64,000 nucleotides of DNA from Caldicellulosiruptor obsidiansis OB47 (GTDB taxonomy: Bacteria > Bacillota > Thermoanaerobacteria > Caldicellulosiruptorales > Caldicellulosiruptoraceae): the NCBI RefSeq assembly GCF_000145215.1, contig NC_014392.1:1062001-1126000 (forward strand). Direction: 5' to 3'. Every line of letters begins with the position of its first letter. The first letter of the stretch is position 1. Below the pieces are notes generated by a model. The model worked only from the letters and a program-made list of their open reading frames with translations, was not told where the DNA came from and did no database searches. Below, piece after piece: positions 49,930 through 62,719 of this stretch. The position numbers and the translations under genes were made by a program.

Positions 49930-51738
49930 GTGGAGAGAAGACAGGAAAGAATTCGCAACTTTTGTATAATAGCTCATATAGATCACGGGAAGTCAACTTT
50001 GGCTGACAGAATAATTGAGCTTACAGGAGCGCTCACAGAAAGAGAGATGCAGGACCAGGTACTTGATACCATGGACATAGAAAGAGAAAGAGGGATTACC
50101 ATAAAAGCCCAGGCGGTAAGGCTCAACTACAAAGCAAAGGATGGCAAAGAATATATCTTTCATCTTATAGATACTCCTGGTCATGTAGACTTTACCTATG
50201 AAGTTTCACGAAGCCTTGCTGCTTGTGAAGGCGCGATTTTGGTTGTTGATGCAACTCAAGGTATTGAGGCACAGACACTTGCAAATGTATATCTTGCACT
50301 TGAGCACAACTTAGAGATAATACCTGTTATAAACAAGATTGACCTTCCAAGTGCAAGACCTGAAGAGGTCAAAAAAGAAATAGAAGATGTGATTGGACTT
50401 GATGCTTCAGATGCACCGCTGATTTCAGCAAAGATGGGTATTAATATAGAAGAGGTCTTGGAAAGAATAGTCAAAGATATTCCACCGCCAAAAGGTGATG
50501 ATACAAAACCGCTAAAAGCTTTAATTTTTGATTCGCTTTATGACAACTACAAAGGAGTTTTGGCATATGTTAGAGTATTTGATGGAGTTGTGAAACCTAA
50601 TATGACTATTAAGATGATGTCAACAGGTGCTCAGTTTACTGTAACAGAGGTTGGATATTTTAAACCAGGGATGCTTATTCCTTGTGATGAGTTAAGAGCG
50701 GGAGATGTTGGCTATATTGCAGCTTCAATTAAGACTGTGAGAGATACAAGAGTTGGTGATACTATAACTGATGCAAATAATCCTGCAGATGAGCCTCTGC
50801 CAGGTTTTAGAAGATTAAATCCAATGGTGTTCTGTGGAATTTATCCAACAGGAGATACAAAATATGAGGAACTTAAAGAGGCTTTAGAAAAGCTTCAGCT
50901 CAATGATGCAGCATTGTTCTTTGAACCAGAAAGTTCTGCTGCTCTTGGTTTTGGTTTTAGATGTGGATTTCTTGGACTTTTGCATATGGAGATTGTTCAA
51001 GAAAGGCTTGAGAGGGAATATGATTTGAACATAATCACAACAGCACCTTCTGTTGTATTTAAAGTTACAAAGACAGATGGTGAGGTTTTGTACATTGACA
51101 ATCCAACAAAACTGCCACCCCCAAACGAGATTGCCAAGATGGAAGAACCAATGGTAAAGGCAACTATCATGGTACCAAACGAATTTGTAGGTAGCGTAAT
51201 GGAGCTGTGCCAGGAAAGAAGAGGAATTTTTAAGGACATGTCATATATTGAGACAACACGTGTTATTCTCACTTATGAGATGCCTCTTATGGAGATTGTG
51301 TACGACTTTTTCGATGCTCTAAAGTCAAGGTCAAAAGGTTATGCGTCGTTTGACTATGAATTTATAGGATATGCTGAGTCAAAACTTGTAAAGCTTGACA
51401 TTATGATAAAAGGCGAGGTTGTTGACGCACTTTCGTTTATTGTCCACAAGGATAAAGCTTATCAGAGGGCAAGAAGAATTGTTGAGAAGTTAAAAGAGGA
51501 GATTCCACGACACTTATTTGAGATACCAATTCAGGCTTGTATTGGGAGCAAGGTTATAGCAAGAGAAACAGTAAAAGCTTTGAGAAAAGATGTGCTTGCG
51601 AAGTGTTATGGCGGGGATGTCACCAGAAAGAAGAAACTTTTGGAGAAACAAAAAGAAGGTAAAAAGCGAATGAAGCAGGTTGGAGAAGTTGAGATACCGC
51701 AGGAGGCATTTATGGCTGTTTTGAAGCTAGAAGACTAA
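49930..51738 (+). CDS. lepA: Elongation factor 4 (LepA)
   Basis: A 602-residue translational GTPase that back-translocates stalled ribosomes. G1 is AHIDHGKST, the switch region has [13 protein letters not shown]3 is DTPGHVDF and G4 NKIDLP. The LepA-specific C-terminal domain carries [20 protein letters not shown] and [20 protein letters not shown]. The GTG start lies behind TAGGGGG. lepA followed by hemW and then hrcA is the order typical of Firmicutes, which supports the annotation and continuity of this region. Confidence 0.98.
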   Translation: MERRQERIRNFCIIAHIDHGKSTLADRIIELTGALTEREMQDQVLDTMDIERERGITIKAQAVRLNYKAKDGKEYIFHLIDTPGHVDFTYEVSRSLAACEGAILVVDATQGIEAQTLANVYLALEHNLEIIPVINKIDLPSARPEEVKKEIEDVIGLDASDAPLISAKMGINIEEVLERIVKDIPPPKGDDTKPLKALIFDSLYDNYKGVLAYVRVFDGVVKPNMTIKMMSTGAQFTVTEVGYFKPGMLIPCDELRAGDVGYIAASIKTVRDTRVGDTITDANNPADEPLPGFRRLNPMVFCGIYPTGDTKYEELKEALEKLQLNDAALFFEPESSAALGFGFRCGFLGLLHMEIVQERLEREYDLNIITTAPSVVFKVTKTDGEVLYIDNPTKLPPPNEIAKMEEPMVKATIMVPNEFVGSVMELCQERRGIFKDMSYIETTRVILTYEMPLMEIVYDFFDALKSRSKGYASFDYEFIGYAESKLVKLDIMIKGEVVDALSFIVHKDKAYQRARRIVEKLKEEIPRHLFEIPIQACIGSKVIARETVKALRKDVLAKCYGGDVTRKKKLLEKQKEGKKRMKQVGEVEIPQEAFMAVLKLED

Positions 51739-51764
51739 TACGAAGGTAAAAAAGGAAGTGTTAA

Positions 51765-52901
51765 TTGGAGTTGAGGAAGATAGGACTTTATATTCATATT
51801 CCGTTTTGTAAAAAAAAGTGTTATTACTGTGATTTCGTTTCATACGAAAATGCAAATGATAACTTGGTATTTGAATATTTTAGTTCACTTGAAAGTGAAC
51901 TTATTTTTTATAAAGAAAATTATGAATTTGAAATAGATACAATCTATATAGGAGGTGGGACTCCTTCCTTTATTTCTGCTAAATATATCTTAAAACTATT
52001 TGAATTTATATACTCAAATTTCAAGATTAAAGACAACTACGAAATAACTATTGAAGCAAATCCTGAAAGTATCACTCACGAGAAACTTCAAAGTTATAGC
52101 TTGGCAGGAGTAAACAGGCTCAGTGTGGGGATACAGTCTCTAAACGATACAGAATTAAAAGCAATTGGTAGAATTCATAACTCTGAGGTTGCATTGAAGA
52201 GTTTAAGTATTGTACCTTTATATTTTGAAAATTTTAACGTTGATGTTATCGTGGGGCTTCCATATCAGAATTTTGAGAGTTTTATGCAAACACTCAATAA
52301 ACTTTTAGATTTTTCACCGCCTCATATATCCATTTATTCATTAAAAATAGAAGAAGGTACACCTCTTTTTGAAAATTATGAAAAGTATGAAAGCTTTTTG
52401 CCGAGCGAAGATGAAGAGAGAAAAATGTTCTGGTGTGCAAAGAGAATACTTTTTGAAACAGGATTTTGTCATTATGAGATTTCTAATTTTGCCAAGAAAG
52501 GTTTTGAATGCAAGCATAACTTAAAATACTGGAATTGTAATGAATATATCGGGATTGGTTGTGCAGCTCATTCATATTTTGATGGTTACAGGTATTATAA
52601 TACATCTAATATAAGCGAATACATTAATAAAATCAAAAAAAATGGTTTAGCTGTGGAAGGGAAAGAGTTTATTTCGGTTGAAGAAAGTGAAAAGGAATTT
52701 ATTATATTAGGGCTCAGGAAAATAGAAGGTTTTTCTCTTAATGAATTTAGAGAAAGATTTGGCGCAGATTTCGAAAGAAAGTACAAATATCAAATTGAAA
52801 AGCTAAAAAAATATGGATTGATAGAAATAGAAAAAAACTGCGTAAAACTTACGGAGAGAGGGATAGATCTTGCGAATTTAGTATGGCAGGAATTTGTGTA
52901 A
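51765..52901 (+). CDS. hemW: HemW-like radical SAM protein
   Basis: A 378-residue radical SAM enzyme of the HemW/HemN-like family, a heme chaperone or oxygen-independent coproporphyrinogen-like protein. The [4Fe-4S] motif CxxxCxxC is C15-C19-C22 in IPFCKKKCYYCDF. The DTIYIGGGTPSF strand, EANPESIT, NRLSVGIQSLND and the C-terminal wing HNLKYWNCNEYIGIGCAAHS match the family. It lacks the extra N-terminal Cys of true HemN. The TTG start follows AAAGGAAG. It is cotranscribed with lepA and lies just before the hrcA promoter. Confidence 0.95.
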   Translation: MELRKIGLYIHIPFCKKKCYYCDFVSYENANDNLVFEYFSSLESELIFYKENYEFEIDTIYIGGGTPSFISAKYILKLFEFIYSNFKIKDNYEITIEANPESITHEKLQSYSLAGVNRLSVGIQSLNDTELKAIGRIHNSEVALKSLSIVPLYFENFNVDVIVGLPYQNFESFMQTLNKLLDFSPPHISIYSLKIEEGTPLFENYEKYESFLPSEDEERKMFWCAKRILFETGFCHYEISNFAKKGFECKHNLKYWNCNEYIGIGCAAHSYFDGYRYYNTSNISEYINKIKKNGLAVEGKEFISVEESEKEFIILGLRKIEGFSLNEFRERFGADFERKYKYQIEKLKKYGLIEIEKNCVKLTERGIDLANLVWQEFV

Positions 52902-52928
52902 AAAGGTCAAAGAAAGTCAAAAATATAC

Positions 52929-52957
52929 TTGACAAAAATCTACTGAAGTGATATCTT
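52929..52957 (+). promoter_or_regulatory. Promoter of the hrcA-grpE-dnaK operon
   Basis: TTGACA (52929-52934) and TATCTT (52952-52957) with a 17-nt spacer, just upstream of the CIRCE element. Confidence 0.75.
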
Positions 52958-52968
52958 ATATCTTAGAA

Positions 52969-52995
52969 TTAGCACTCATCAACAGAGAGTGCTAA
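52969..52995. promoter_or_regulatory. CIRCE operator (HrcA-binding site)
   Basis: A perfect TTAGCACTC-N9-GAGTGCTAA inverted repeat, the consensus CIRCE. It lies between the promoter and hrcA, so HrcA should repress its own operon at normal temperature. Confidence 0.97.
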
Positions 52996-53011
52996 CAGTA
53001 AGGTGAGGAAA

Positions 53012-54043
53012 ATGCTGGATGAAAGAAAAAAAAGAATACTTGAGGCTATTATAGATGATTATATAAATACAGGTGAACCTGTTGGCTCAAGGACAATTGC
53101 AAAGAAATACATTTTTGGTATTTCTTCTGCTACAATCAGAAACGAGATGTCGGACTTAGAGGAGATGGGATACTTAGAGCAGCCCCACACGTCAGCTGGT
53201 AGAATTCCTTCAGATAAGGGTTACAGGTACTATGTTGATGAGCTGATGAAGGTGTCAAGGCTTTCGCCACAGCAGGTGGAAATTATCAGGTCGCTGCTTG
53301 ATGTCAAATTCAATGAAATAAACGAATATATGGAGAACATTGCTAAGATAATATCTAACCTAACAAACTATACAGCAGTAATTTCAACACCAAATGTAAA
53401 AAAGAGCTTTATAAAATATCTCCAGCTTGTTCCTGTTGACAGCAAAAGATATATACTAATTTTAGTAACAAACACAGGTCTTGTAAAAGATATTCTCTTG
53501 GACAAACCAGAGAATGTCGATATAAAAGACTTCATATATATATCAAATATCCTCAATGAAAAACTGAGCGGGCTTAAACTTGAAGACATTGACCAAAAAA
53601 TTATACTTGACATTGAAAACATACTTGGCAAAAACAAGACAATCTTGTCACCAATAATTGAAAATGTACTGCGCACGATCAGTGCAGCTGACAGCACAGA
53701 AGTTGTTTTAAGTGGAATCAAGAACATGTTTGATTTTCCTGAGTTTAGTGATGTTTTAAAGGCAAAGATATTCCTGCATATATTTGAGCAAAAGGAGATG
53801 CTAAGACAAATAATAAACTCTGCAATGCATGAACATATAACCATCAGGATTGGTACAGAAAATCCAATAGAGGATTTAAAAGAGTGTAGTGTTGTTCTTT
53901 CCAGTTACAGAATAGGTGATAGCATAGCTGGTTCGATAGGTATAATTGGTCCAAAAAGGCTGAGATATTCTCAGACAGTTTCACTGATTGATCACATTTG
54001 CGATACTTTATCTGATATTTTGACAAGACTTTTTACAGAATAA
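53012..54043 (+). CDS. hrcA: Heat-inducible repressor HrcA
   Basis: A 343-residue HrcA, repressor of CIRCE-controlled chaperone genes. It starts MLDERKKRILEAIIDDYINT, followed by GEPVGSRTIAKKYIFGISSATIRNEM (HTH) and LEQPHTSAGRIPSDKGYRYYVD, a highly conserved stretch. The C-terminal half is the dimerisation and GroE-sensing domain. The ATG at 53012 follows AAGGTGAGG; an upstream GTG overlaps that site. The CIRCE lies 16 bases upstream of it. Confidence 0.97.
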   Translation: MLDERKKRILEAIIDDYINTGEPVGSRTIAKKYIFGISSATIRNEMSDLEEMGYLEQPHTSAGRIPSDKGYRYYVDELMKVSRLSPQQVEIIRSLLDVKFNEINEYMENIAKIISNLTNYTAVISTPNVKKSFIKYLQLVPVDSKRYILILVTNTGLVKDILLDKPENVDIKDFIYISNILNEKLSGLKLEDIDQKIILDIENILGKNKTILSPIIENVLRTISAADSTEVVLSGIKNMFDFPEFSDVLKAKIFLHIFEQKEMLRQIINSAMHEHITIRIGTENPIEDLKECSVVLSSYRIGDSIAGSIGIIGPKRLRYSQTVSLIDHICDTLSDILTRLFTE

Positions 54044-54060
54044 ATTTAAAGAGGTGATTT

Positions 54061-56618
<2,558 letters not shown>

Positions 56619-56639
56619 AGACTGCGATAAAAACAAGGT

Positions 56640-56684
56640 AAAGGACCAAAGTCATGAAGCTTTTAAAAATGGCTTTGGTCCTTT
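56640..56684 (+). terminator. Rho-independent terminator after dnaK
   Basis: Long stem with arms aaaggaccaaag and ctttggtccttt plus extra pairs, a loop of about 13 nt, and T-rich sequence after it. Confidence 0.8.
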
Positions 56685-56694
56685 TTATGATTAT

Positions 56695-56723
56695 TTGTTA
56701 AATTCATATTGTTGGTATATAAT
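56695..56723 (+). promoter_or_regulatory. Promoter of the dnaJ operon
   Basis: TTGTTA (56695-56700) and a perfect TATAAT (56718-56723) with a 17-nt spacer, 30 bases before the dnaJ start. No CIRCE is seen here, so dnaJ is not obviously HrcA-controlled. Confidence 0.7.
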
Positions 56724-56753
56724 AATATTCAGTAAAATAAGCGGGTGATAGAG

Positions 56754-57920
56754 ATGGCACAAAAAAAGGACTACTATGAAATTTTAGGTGTTCCAAGGAA
56801 TGCAACAGAAGAAGAGATAAAAAGGGCTTATAGAAGACTTGCAAAACAATACCATCCTGATGCAAATCCAGGTAATAAAGAAGCAGAAGAAAAGTTCAAA
56901 GAGATAAACGAGGCATATGAAGTTTTGAGCGATCCTGAAAAAAGAAAACTTTATGACCAGTTTGGGCATGCAGCGTTTGATCCAAAATATGGCGCACAAG
57001 GTAGTGGAGGCTTTTCTGGTGGATTTGGTGGTGGGTTTGCTGACTTTGATTTTGGCAGTTTTGGCGATATTTTCGAAGACCTATTTGAAGGCTTTGATAT
57101 ATTTGGAACTTCAAGAAGAAGAAAAGAAGCACCGAGAAAAGGTGCTGATATATATGTCGATTTAGAGCTGACTCTCAAAGAGTCTGTATTTGGCTGTGAA
57201 AAAGAGATTCCAATTTACAGAACTGAAAAGTGTAGTGTTTGTGGTGGAAGTGGTATAAGGCCCGGTTCTGCACCTGTGAGATGTCAAAAATGCGGCGGCA
57301 CTGGTCAGATAAGGTCAAGACAGGCAACATTCTTTGGAGAGTTCACCACCATAAAAACCTGTGATGCGTGCGGCGGAACAGGAACAATTATAACAGACCC
57401 ATGTAGAGAATGTGGCGGAACGGGAAATGTAAGAAGACAGCGAAGAGTAAAGATTAACATTCCGGCTGGAATTGATGATGGTCAGGTAATAACATTGAGA
57501 GGCGAGGGCGAAAGTGGCATCAAAGGCGGACCTAACGGCGATTTGCATATTAGAATAAAAGTTGCGCCCCATCCTGTATTCAAAAGAGTCGGGCAGGACC
57601 TTTATATTGAGGTTCCAATAACATTTGTTAATGCAGCTTTGGGTGGAGAGATAGAAATTCCGACCCTTGATGGAAAAACAAAAGTGAAAATTGAACCAGG
57701 AACGCAAAATGGTGATGAGGTAAGGATTAGAGGCAGAGGTGTTCCAAACCTGCGTTCGCGAGGAAGAGGCGACCTTGTAGTAAAGTTTATAGTGGAGGTT
57801 CCAAAAAAGCTTACAGAAAAGCAAAAAGAACTTTTAAGAGAATTTGAAAGACTTTCATCAGAAGATGGATATGAAAAGAGGAAACATTTTTGGGATAGAA
57901 TAAGAGAAGCTTTTTCTTAA
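56754..57920 (+). CDS. dnaJ: Chaperone DnaJ (Hsp40)
   Basis: A 388-residue type I Hsp40, co-chaperone of DnaK. It has the J domain with the HPD motif (YHPDANPG), a Gly/Phe-rich linker ([20 protein letters not shown]), the zinc domain with four repeats ([32 protein letters not shown]) and a C-terminal substrate domain with [18 protein letters not shown]. The ATG at 56754 follows GCGGGTGAT. It begins a seven-gene run to the aminopeptidase, apparently one operon. Confidence 0.98.
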   Translation: MAQKKDYYEILGVPRNATEEEIKRAYRRLAKQYHPDANPGNKEAEEKFKEINEAYEVLSDPEKRKLYDQFGHAAFDPKYGAQGSGGFSGGFGGGFADFDFGSFGDIFEDLFEGFDIFGTSRRRKEAPRKGADIYVDLELTLKESVFGCEKEIPIYRTEKCSVCGGSGIRPGSAPVRCQKCGGTGQIRSRQATFFGEFTTIKTCDACGGTGTIITDPCRECGGTGNVRRQRRVKINIPAGIDDGQVITLRGEGESGIKGGPNGDLHIRIKVAPHPVFKRVGQDLYIEVPITFVNAALGGEIEIPTLDGKTKVKIEPGTQNGDEVRIRGRGVPNLRSRGRGDLVVKFIVEVPKKLTEKQKELLREFERLSSEDGYEKRKHFWDRIREAFS

Positions 57921-57956
57921 ATGATTAAGTTTTAAGAAAAGGAGAAGAAAGTGTAG

Positions 57957-58901
57957 ATGAAATGGTATGAAATATCAATCAAGACCACCGAAGAGGCAGA
58001 AGATGCTATTTCAAATATTTTGTATGAGCTTGGAGCAAATGGTGTTGTCATTGAAGACAATGAGATTGTCTCAAAACCAAATTTATGGGATTATATAGAC
58101 GAAGACCAGTTTACAAAAAAGGACTATGCGAAAGTTTGTGCTTATTTTCCTGAAAGCATTAATATTTTAGAGCTTATTCATACTATTGAGCAAAAACTTA
58201 AAGAGACTGCAAAATATATAAATATAGGTGAGGGTAAGATTGCTGTTTCTGATGTTGATGAAAAAGATTGGGCAGAAGAGTGGAAGAAATATTATAAGCC
58301 TGTTGAGATAGGGGATATTGTGATTGTTCCTTCGTGGGAAGATTATAAAGCTGAAGACAGCAAAACAATTGTTAGGCTTGACCCTGGTATGGCATTTGGT
58401 ACAGGAACTCATGAGTCGACTGTTCTGTGCCTTGAAGCTATTCAGAATTATGTAAAGCCAGGGATGAATGTTCTTGATGTTGGGACAGGTTCAGGGATAT
58501 TAGCAATAGCTGCAAAGAAGTTATTGGCAAAAAGAGTTTTAGCAGTTGATATTGATGAGGTTGCTGTTAAAGTAGCTAAGGAGAATGCAAACTTAAATGG
58601 AGTAGAGATCGAAATAAAAAAGAATAATCTTGTTGAAGGTATAGAAGAAAAATTTGATATAGTTGTGGCTAATATTGTCGCTGATATCATTATACGGCTT
58701 TCAACATATGTAAATAGAGTTTTAAAAGACAGTGGAATTTTTATTTCTTCTGGAATTATTGAAAACAGGCTTGAGGATGTTTTAAAAAGCTTTGCTAAAA
58801 ATGGACTTAAAGTTGTAGAAGTAAAAAAATGGGTACATGGTGCTTGGTTGTTAGCAAAAAAACTGTGTAGGGTGATATTAAGTGCCAATCTTTTTTGTTG
58901 A
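57957..58901 (+). CDS. prmA: Ribosomal protein L11 methyltransferase
   Basis: A 314-residue SAM-dependent methyltransferase that trimethylates lysines of ribosomal protein L11. The N-terminal ferredoxin-like domain starts MKWYEISIKTTEEAEDAISN and includes WDYIDEDQF. The catalytic part has the family signature RLDPGMAFGTGTHESTVLCLE and motif I VLDVGTGSGILAIAAKKL. NIVADIIIRLS follows. It lies 36 bases after dnaJ, the standard dnaJ-prmA-rsmE order, and overlaps rsmE by 20 bases. Confidence 0.95.
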   Translation: MKWYEISIKTTEEAEDAISNILYELGANGVVIEDNEIVSKPNLWDYIDEDQFTKKDYAKVCAYFPESINILELIHTIEQKLKETAKYINIGEGKIAVSDVDEKDWAEEWKKYYKPVEIGDIVIVPSWEDYKAEDSKTIVRLDPGMAFGTGTHESTVLCLEAIQNYVKPGMNVLDVGTGSGILAIAAKKLLAKRVLAVDIDEVAVKVAKENANLNGVEIEIKKNNLVEGIEEKFDIVVANIVADIIIRLSTYVNRVLKDSGIFISSGIIENRLEDVLKSFAKNGLKVVEVKKWVHGAWLLAKKLCRVILSANLFC

Positions 58902-59613
58902 AAAGCAGAATGTTGAGAATGATATTGCCTTCATTACAGATAAAGAAGATATAAATCATATAGTCAAGGTTTTAAGAAAAAGAGAAGGAGATAAAATAAA
59001 TCTATGTGATGGCAATTATGACTACTCATCGCGAATACTTGAAGTTTCCAAAGACAAAATAAAACTTTTGATAGAAAGCAAAACTTTGAATGATCGAGAA
59101 AGTACCAAAAACATTTTTTTATTTCAATGTATTATCAAAAATCAAAAAATGGATTTTGTTGTGCAAAAGGCAACAGAGCTTGGAGTAAAAACAATTGTAC
59201 CTGTGGTTTCAAAAAGAGTTGTGATTGATGTTTCAGAAAAAGAGGAAAAAAAGCTTGATAGGTGGCGCAAAATCGCGCAAGAGGCCCAAAAACAGTGTCT
59301 TCGCCCCAAGCCACCTTTAATCGAAATGCCAATTAGAATTTCTGAGATTAAAGAGAAATATTTAGATAAACTTGATATTCTTTTTATTCCCTATGAGAAG
59401 GAATTAGAAACTTCAAGATGGAGTCTATCTTCAAATTATAATAATATTGGGATTTTAATTGGACCTGAAGGTGGTTTTGAAGAGGAAGAAGTAGAAGAGT
59501 TAAAAACCTTTAAAAATGTGCAAGTTATTTCGCTTGGAAAAAGAATCCTCAGAAGTGAGACAGCCTCAATTGCTGCGCTTTCCATCCTAATGCATGAACT
59601 TGGAGAAATGTGA
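58882..59613 (+). CDS. rsmE: 16S rRNA (uracil-1498-N3)-methyltransferase
   Basis: A 243-residue SPOUT methyltransferase that makes m3U1498 in 16S rRNA. The N-terminal PUA-like domain starts PIFFVEKQNVENDIAFITDK. The knot shows QCIIKNQKMDFVVQKATELG, KRVVIDVSEKEEKKLDRW and IAQEAQKQCLRPKPPLIE, then the knot signature GILIGPEGGFEEEEVEEL and LGKRILRSETASIAALSI. The GTG start lies inside the end of prmA, with AGGGTGAT as site. Confidence 0.96.
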   Translation: MPIFFVEKQNVENDIAFITDKEDINHIVKVLRKREGDKINLCDGNYDYSSRILEVSKDKIKLLIESKTLNDRESTKNIFLFQCIIKNQKMDFVVQKATELGVKTIVPVVSKRVVIDVSEKEEKKLDRWRKIAQEAQKQCLRPKPPLIEMPIRISEIKEKYLDKLDILFIPYEKELETSRWSLSSNYNNIGILIGPEGGFEEEEVEELKTFKNVQVISLGKRILRSETASIAALSILMHELGEM

Positions 59614-59629
59614 AGGGAAGTGCAAAATT

Positions 59630-60778
59630 ATGAATGTGTACTTTGACAACGCTGCAACTACAAGGCCTTTTGATGAGGTAATTGAGCAGCTTTCAAAGTT
59701 TTTGCTAGATATCTATGGTAATCCTTCATCGCTTCACAGACTTGGTGTTGAGGCAGAAAGAAGCCTGAAAGAGGCAAAAGAAGCTATTGCAAAAAAACTC
59801 GGTAGCAATGCAGATGAGATTTATTTTACGTCGGGTGGAACAGAAGCAAACAATTTAGCACTTATTGGCTGTGCGTTTGCTTATCAGAAAAGAGGAAAAA
59901 GGATTGTATCAACACCTGTTGAACATCCTTCTGTTATTTCTACACTTGAGTATTTAGAAAGAAATGGATTTGAGATACAATATGTACCTGTGGATGCTGA
60001 GGGTAATGTAGATTTTGACCAGTTTGAGAAGCTTGTGGACCAGAATACCATTCTGGTAAGCGTGATGCTTGTCAACAACGAAACAGGGCATATATTTGAT
60101 GTAAAGAAACTATCTGAAATTGCGAAAAAGAAAAACCCAAATGTTATTGTTCACACAGATGCTGTCCAGGCTTTTATGAAAGAAAAGACCAATGTTAAAG
60201 AGTTGAATGTGGACCTTATGTCGATAAGTGGTCATAAAATACACGCATTAAAAGGAATAGGAGCTTTATATATAAGAAAGGGTATAAACATCCAGCCGAT
60301 AATCTTTGGAGGACAACAGCAAAAAGGTATAAGACCTGGAACAGAAAATATGCCTGGCATTTTTTCGTTTGCTAAAGCAATTGAGGTATATGAGAAGCTA
60401 AAAGCTTCTGAACCTGATAAGCTAAGGAATATAAAACAAAGATTTATTGAAGGGCTTTCAGCCGTGGATAGCGTTGTGATAAACTCTCCTTTAGATAAGA
60501 CATCCGATGCGATATTAAACGTATCTTTTTTGGGTATTAAATCTGAAGTTTTTCTTCATACGCTTGAAGGTTATGGCATATTTGCGTCTTCTGGTTCTGC
60601 CTGTTCATCAAAAGGCAGAACTTACAACAAGGTTTTGCACAGTATGGGAAAAGGGAGGGAAATTGCAGAAAGCAGTATCCGCTTTTCATTTTCTTACCTT
60701 AATCAAATTGAAGAAGTTGACTATACGCTTGAGTGTATTGAAAAAGCACTTAGGTTTTTAAGAAAAATAAAAAAGTAA
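59630..60778 (+). CDS. Cysteine desulfurase (NifS/IscS-like)
   Basis: A 382-residue PLP enzyme that removes sulfur from cysteine. It opens MNVYFDNAATTRPFDEVIEQ and has the HTDAVQAF segment, the PLP lysine in SISGHKIHALKGIGALY, and the catalytic cysteine loop ASSGSACSSKG. The ATG at 59630 follows AAGGGAAGTG at good spacing. It is 3 bases upstream of thiI, so it most likely supplies the persulfide for ThiI-dependent tRNA thiolation (the NifZ/IscS-ThiI pair). A general Fe-S role cannot be excluded, because no iscU follows. Confidence 0.94.
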   Translation: MNVYFDNAATTRPFDEVIEQLSKFLLDIYGNPSSLHRLGVEAERSLKEAKEAIAKKLGSNADEIYFTSGGTEANNLALIGCAFAYQKRGKRIVSTPVEHPSVISTLEYLERNGFEIQYVPVDAEGNVDFDQFEKLVDQNTILVSVMLVNNETGHIFDVKKLSEIAKKKNPNVIVHTDAVQAFMKEKTNVKELNVDLMSISGHKIHALKGIGALYIRKGINIQPIIFGGQQQKGIRPGTENMPGIFSFAKAIEVYEKLKASEPDKLRNIKQRFIEGLSAVDSVVINSPLDKTSDAILNVSFLGIKSEVFLHTLEGYGIFASSGSACSSKGRTYNKVLHSMGKGREIAESSIRFSFSYLNQIEEVDYTLECIEKALRFLRKIKK

Positions 60779-60781
60779 AGG

Positions 60782-61972
60782 ATGGGCTCAAAATTGAAAG
60801 CAATATTGGTAAGATACGGTGAACTTGCATTAAAAGGTCAAAATCGACCTTTTTTTGAAGATACGCTGGTCAGGAATATCAAAAAAAGACTTTCTGATTT
60901 TGATTCAGTTACGGTTAAAAAAGAGCAGGGCAGGATTTTTGTTGAAAATTTGAGTGAAGAATATTTTGATGAAGCTATTGAAAGGCTCAAACGCGTTTTT
61001 GGGATTGTAGGAATTACCATATGCGAGGTTGCTGAAAAGAATTTAGAGGAAATAAAACAGGCTGCTGAAGTTGTTACCAAAAATGAGCTTGAAAATGGTA
61101 AGAAGACTTTTAAGGTGGAGACTAAACGAGCAGATAAGAAATTTGATCTAAAGTCTCCAGAGGTATCTAAGTTGATAGGTGCGCATATCTTGAGAAAGTT
61201 TGCTGAGATGTACGGACTTTGTGTTGACGTTCACAACCCTGATTTTATTTTGAACATTGAAATAAGAGACAAAGTGTATGTCTATTCGTCAGAGGAAAAA
61301 GGTATTGGAGGAATGCCGCTTGGCACAGGTGGCAGGGCGCACCTACTTTTGTCCGGTGGTATAGACAGTCCTGTTGCCGGTTTTATGATTGCCAAAAGAG
61401 GTGTTGAGATAGAAGCAATTCACTTTTACAGTTTTCCTTACACTGGCGAGAAAGCAAAGGAAAAGGTAATAGACTTGTGTAAGGTTTTGGCAAAATACAC
61501 AGACAAGATAAAGCTCTATATAGTTCCATTTACTGAAATTCAGCTTTCTATTTATGAAAATTGTGATGAGAGGTTCTTGACAATAATAATGAGAAGGTTC
61601 ATGATGAAGATTGCACAGAAGATTGCCATGCAAAATGGTGGACTAGCTTTGATTACCGGTGAGAGTATAGGTCAGGTTGCAAGCCAGACAATGGAAAGCC
61701 TGTTTTGTACGCAGGCAGCTGTGTCAATGCCGGTTTTCAGACCGCTCATTGGCATGGACAAGGAAGAAATAATAAGACTTGCAAAGAAGATAGGGACATA
61801 TGATATCTCTATACTTCCTTATGAAGACTGCTGTACTGTGTTTGTTCCTAAGCATCCAAAAACTAAACCAAAGCTTGAAGAGGTTTTAGCTGAGGAAATC
61901 AAGCTCAAGACAGAAGAATTGATTGAAAATGCAGTAATAAATACCGAGTGGATGGTGATAAGAGATAGGTGA
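60782..61972 (+). CDS. thiI: tRNA 4-thiouridine synthase ThiI
   Basis: A 396-residue THUMP and PP-loop protein that makes 4-thiouridine-8 in tRNA and can feed thiazole synthesis. The THUMP domain covers about 60-165 and the PP-loop motif is SGGIDSPVAGFMIAKRG. The C-terminal region has TGESIGQVASQT and EEIIRLAKKIGTY and PYEDCCTVFVPKHPKTKP. It lacks the C-terminal rhodanese domain of E. coli ThiI, as in Bacillus. The start is uncertain, since the ATG has little spacing from AAAGG and a TTG 12 bases on is an alternative. Confidence 0.95.
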   Translation: MGSKLKAILVRYGELALKGQNRPFFEDTLVRNIKKRLSDFDSVTVKKEQGRIFVENLSEEYFDEAIERLKRVFGIVGITICEVAEKNLEEIKQAAEVVTKNELENGKKTFKVETKRADKKFDLKSPEVSKLIGAHILRKFAEMYGLCVDVHNPDFILNIEIRDKVYVYSSEEKGIGGMPLGTGGRAHLLLSGGIDSPVAGFMIAKRGVEIEAIHFYSFPYTGEKAKEKVIDLCKVLAKYTDKIKLYIVPFTEIQLSIYENCDERFLTIIMRRFMMKIAQKIAMQNGGLALITGESIGQVASQTMESLFCTQAAVSMPVFRPLIGMDKEEIIRLAKKIGTYDISILPYEDCCTVFVPKHPKTKPKLEEVLAEEIKLKTEELIENAVINTEWMVIRDR

Positions 61973-61976
61973 ACTT

Positions 61977-62687
61977 GTGAGACTCCAGAAATTTATGGCA
62001 CAGTGCGGTGTTGCTTCCAGGCGGAAGTGTGAAGAGATTATCCAGCAAGGAAGAGTAAAGGTAAATGGAAAGACTGTGAATCAGCTTGGATTCAAGATTG
62101 ATCCAGAAAAAGATATAGTTGAAGTAGACGGGGAAAGAATATCATTGCAAAGTCATAAAGTATATATAATGCTTAACAAGCCTTTTGGGGTTATTTCTTC
62201 TGCGAAGGATGAAAAGGGAAGAAAAACAGTGGTTGATTTGGTTAAGGACAAAGTAAATGTGAGAGTATTTCCTGTAGGGAGGCTTGATTTTGACACAACG
62301 GGTTTGATTCTTCTTACAAATGATGGCGAGTTTGCATACAAAGTGACACATCCTAAACATGATATTGAGAAGACTTATATAGCCTTGATCAAAGGCATTC
62401 CTTCTAAGGAAGAGATAGAAAGGTTTGAAAAAGGTCTTTTGATAGACGGGAAAATGACTGCACCTGCTAAATTTAAGGTTTTAAAGCAAATAAATGGTAA
62501 TGCTATGGTTGAGATAAAAATCCATGAAGGTAGGAATAGGCAGATAAGAAAAATGTGTGATATGATTGGTCACAAGGTTTTAAAATTAAAAAGAATAGCA
62601 ATTGGTAAGCTACAGCTTGGAAAACTGAAAGAAGGAGAGTTTGTTTTCTTGGATAGAGAAACAGCAAACAGAGTATTTGAAAAATGA
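61977..62687 (+). CDS. rluB: RsuA/RluB-family pseudouridine synthase
   Basis: A 236-residue synthase with an N-terminal S4 domain (MRLQKFMAQCGVASRRKCEE, GRVKVNGKTVNQLG) and the RsuA/RluB catalytic core. The catalytic Asp lies in GRLDFDTTGLILLTNDGEF, and the KTYIALIKG and HEGRNRQIRKMCDMIGHKV motifs are the family's. Its length and motif fit RluB/RluE-like enzymes that act on 23S rRNA. The GTG start is four bases after thiI and overlaps its ribosome-binding region. It is part of the dnaJ-prmA operon. Confidence 0.93.
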   Translation: MRLQKFMAQCGVASRRKCEEIIQQGRVKVNGKTVNQLGFKIDPEKDIVEVDGERISLQSHKVYIMLNKPFGVISSAKDEKGRKTVVDLVKDKVNVRVFPVGRLDFDTTGLILLTNDGEFAYKVTHPKHDIEKTYIALIKGIPSKEEIERFEKGLLIDGKMTAPAKFKVLKQINGNAMVEIKIHEGRNRQIRKMCDMIGHKVLKLKRIAIGKLQLGKLKEGEFVFLDRETANRVFEK

Positions 62688-62719
62688 AAAATGGAAAAAT
62701 TGAAAGGGGAGTATTAAAT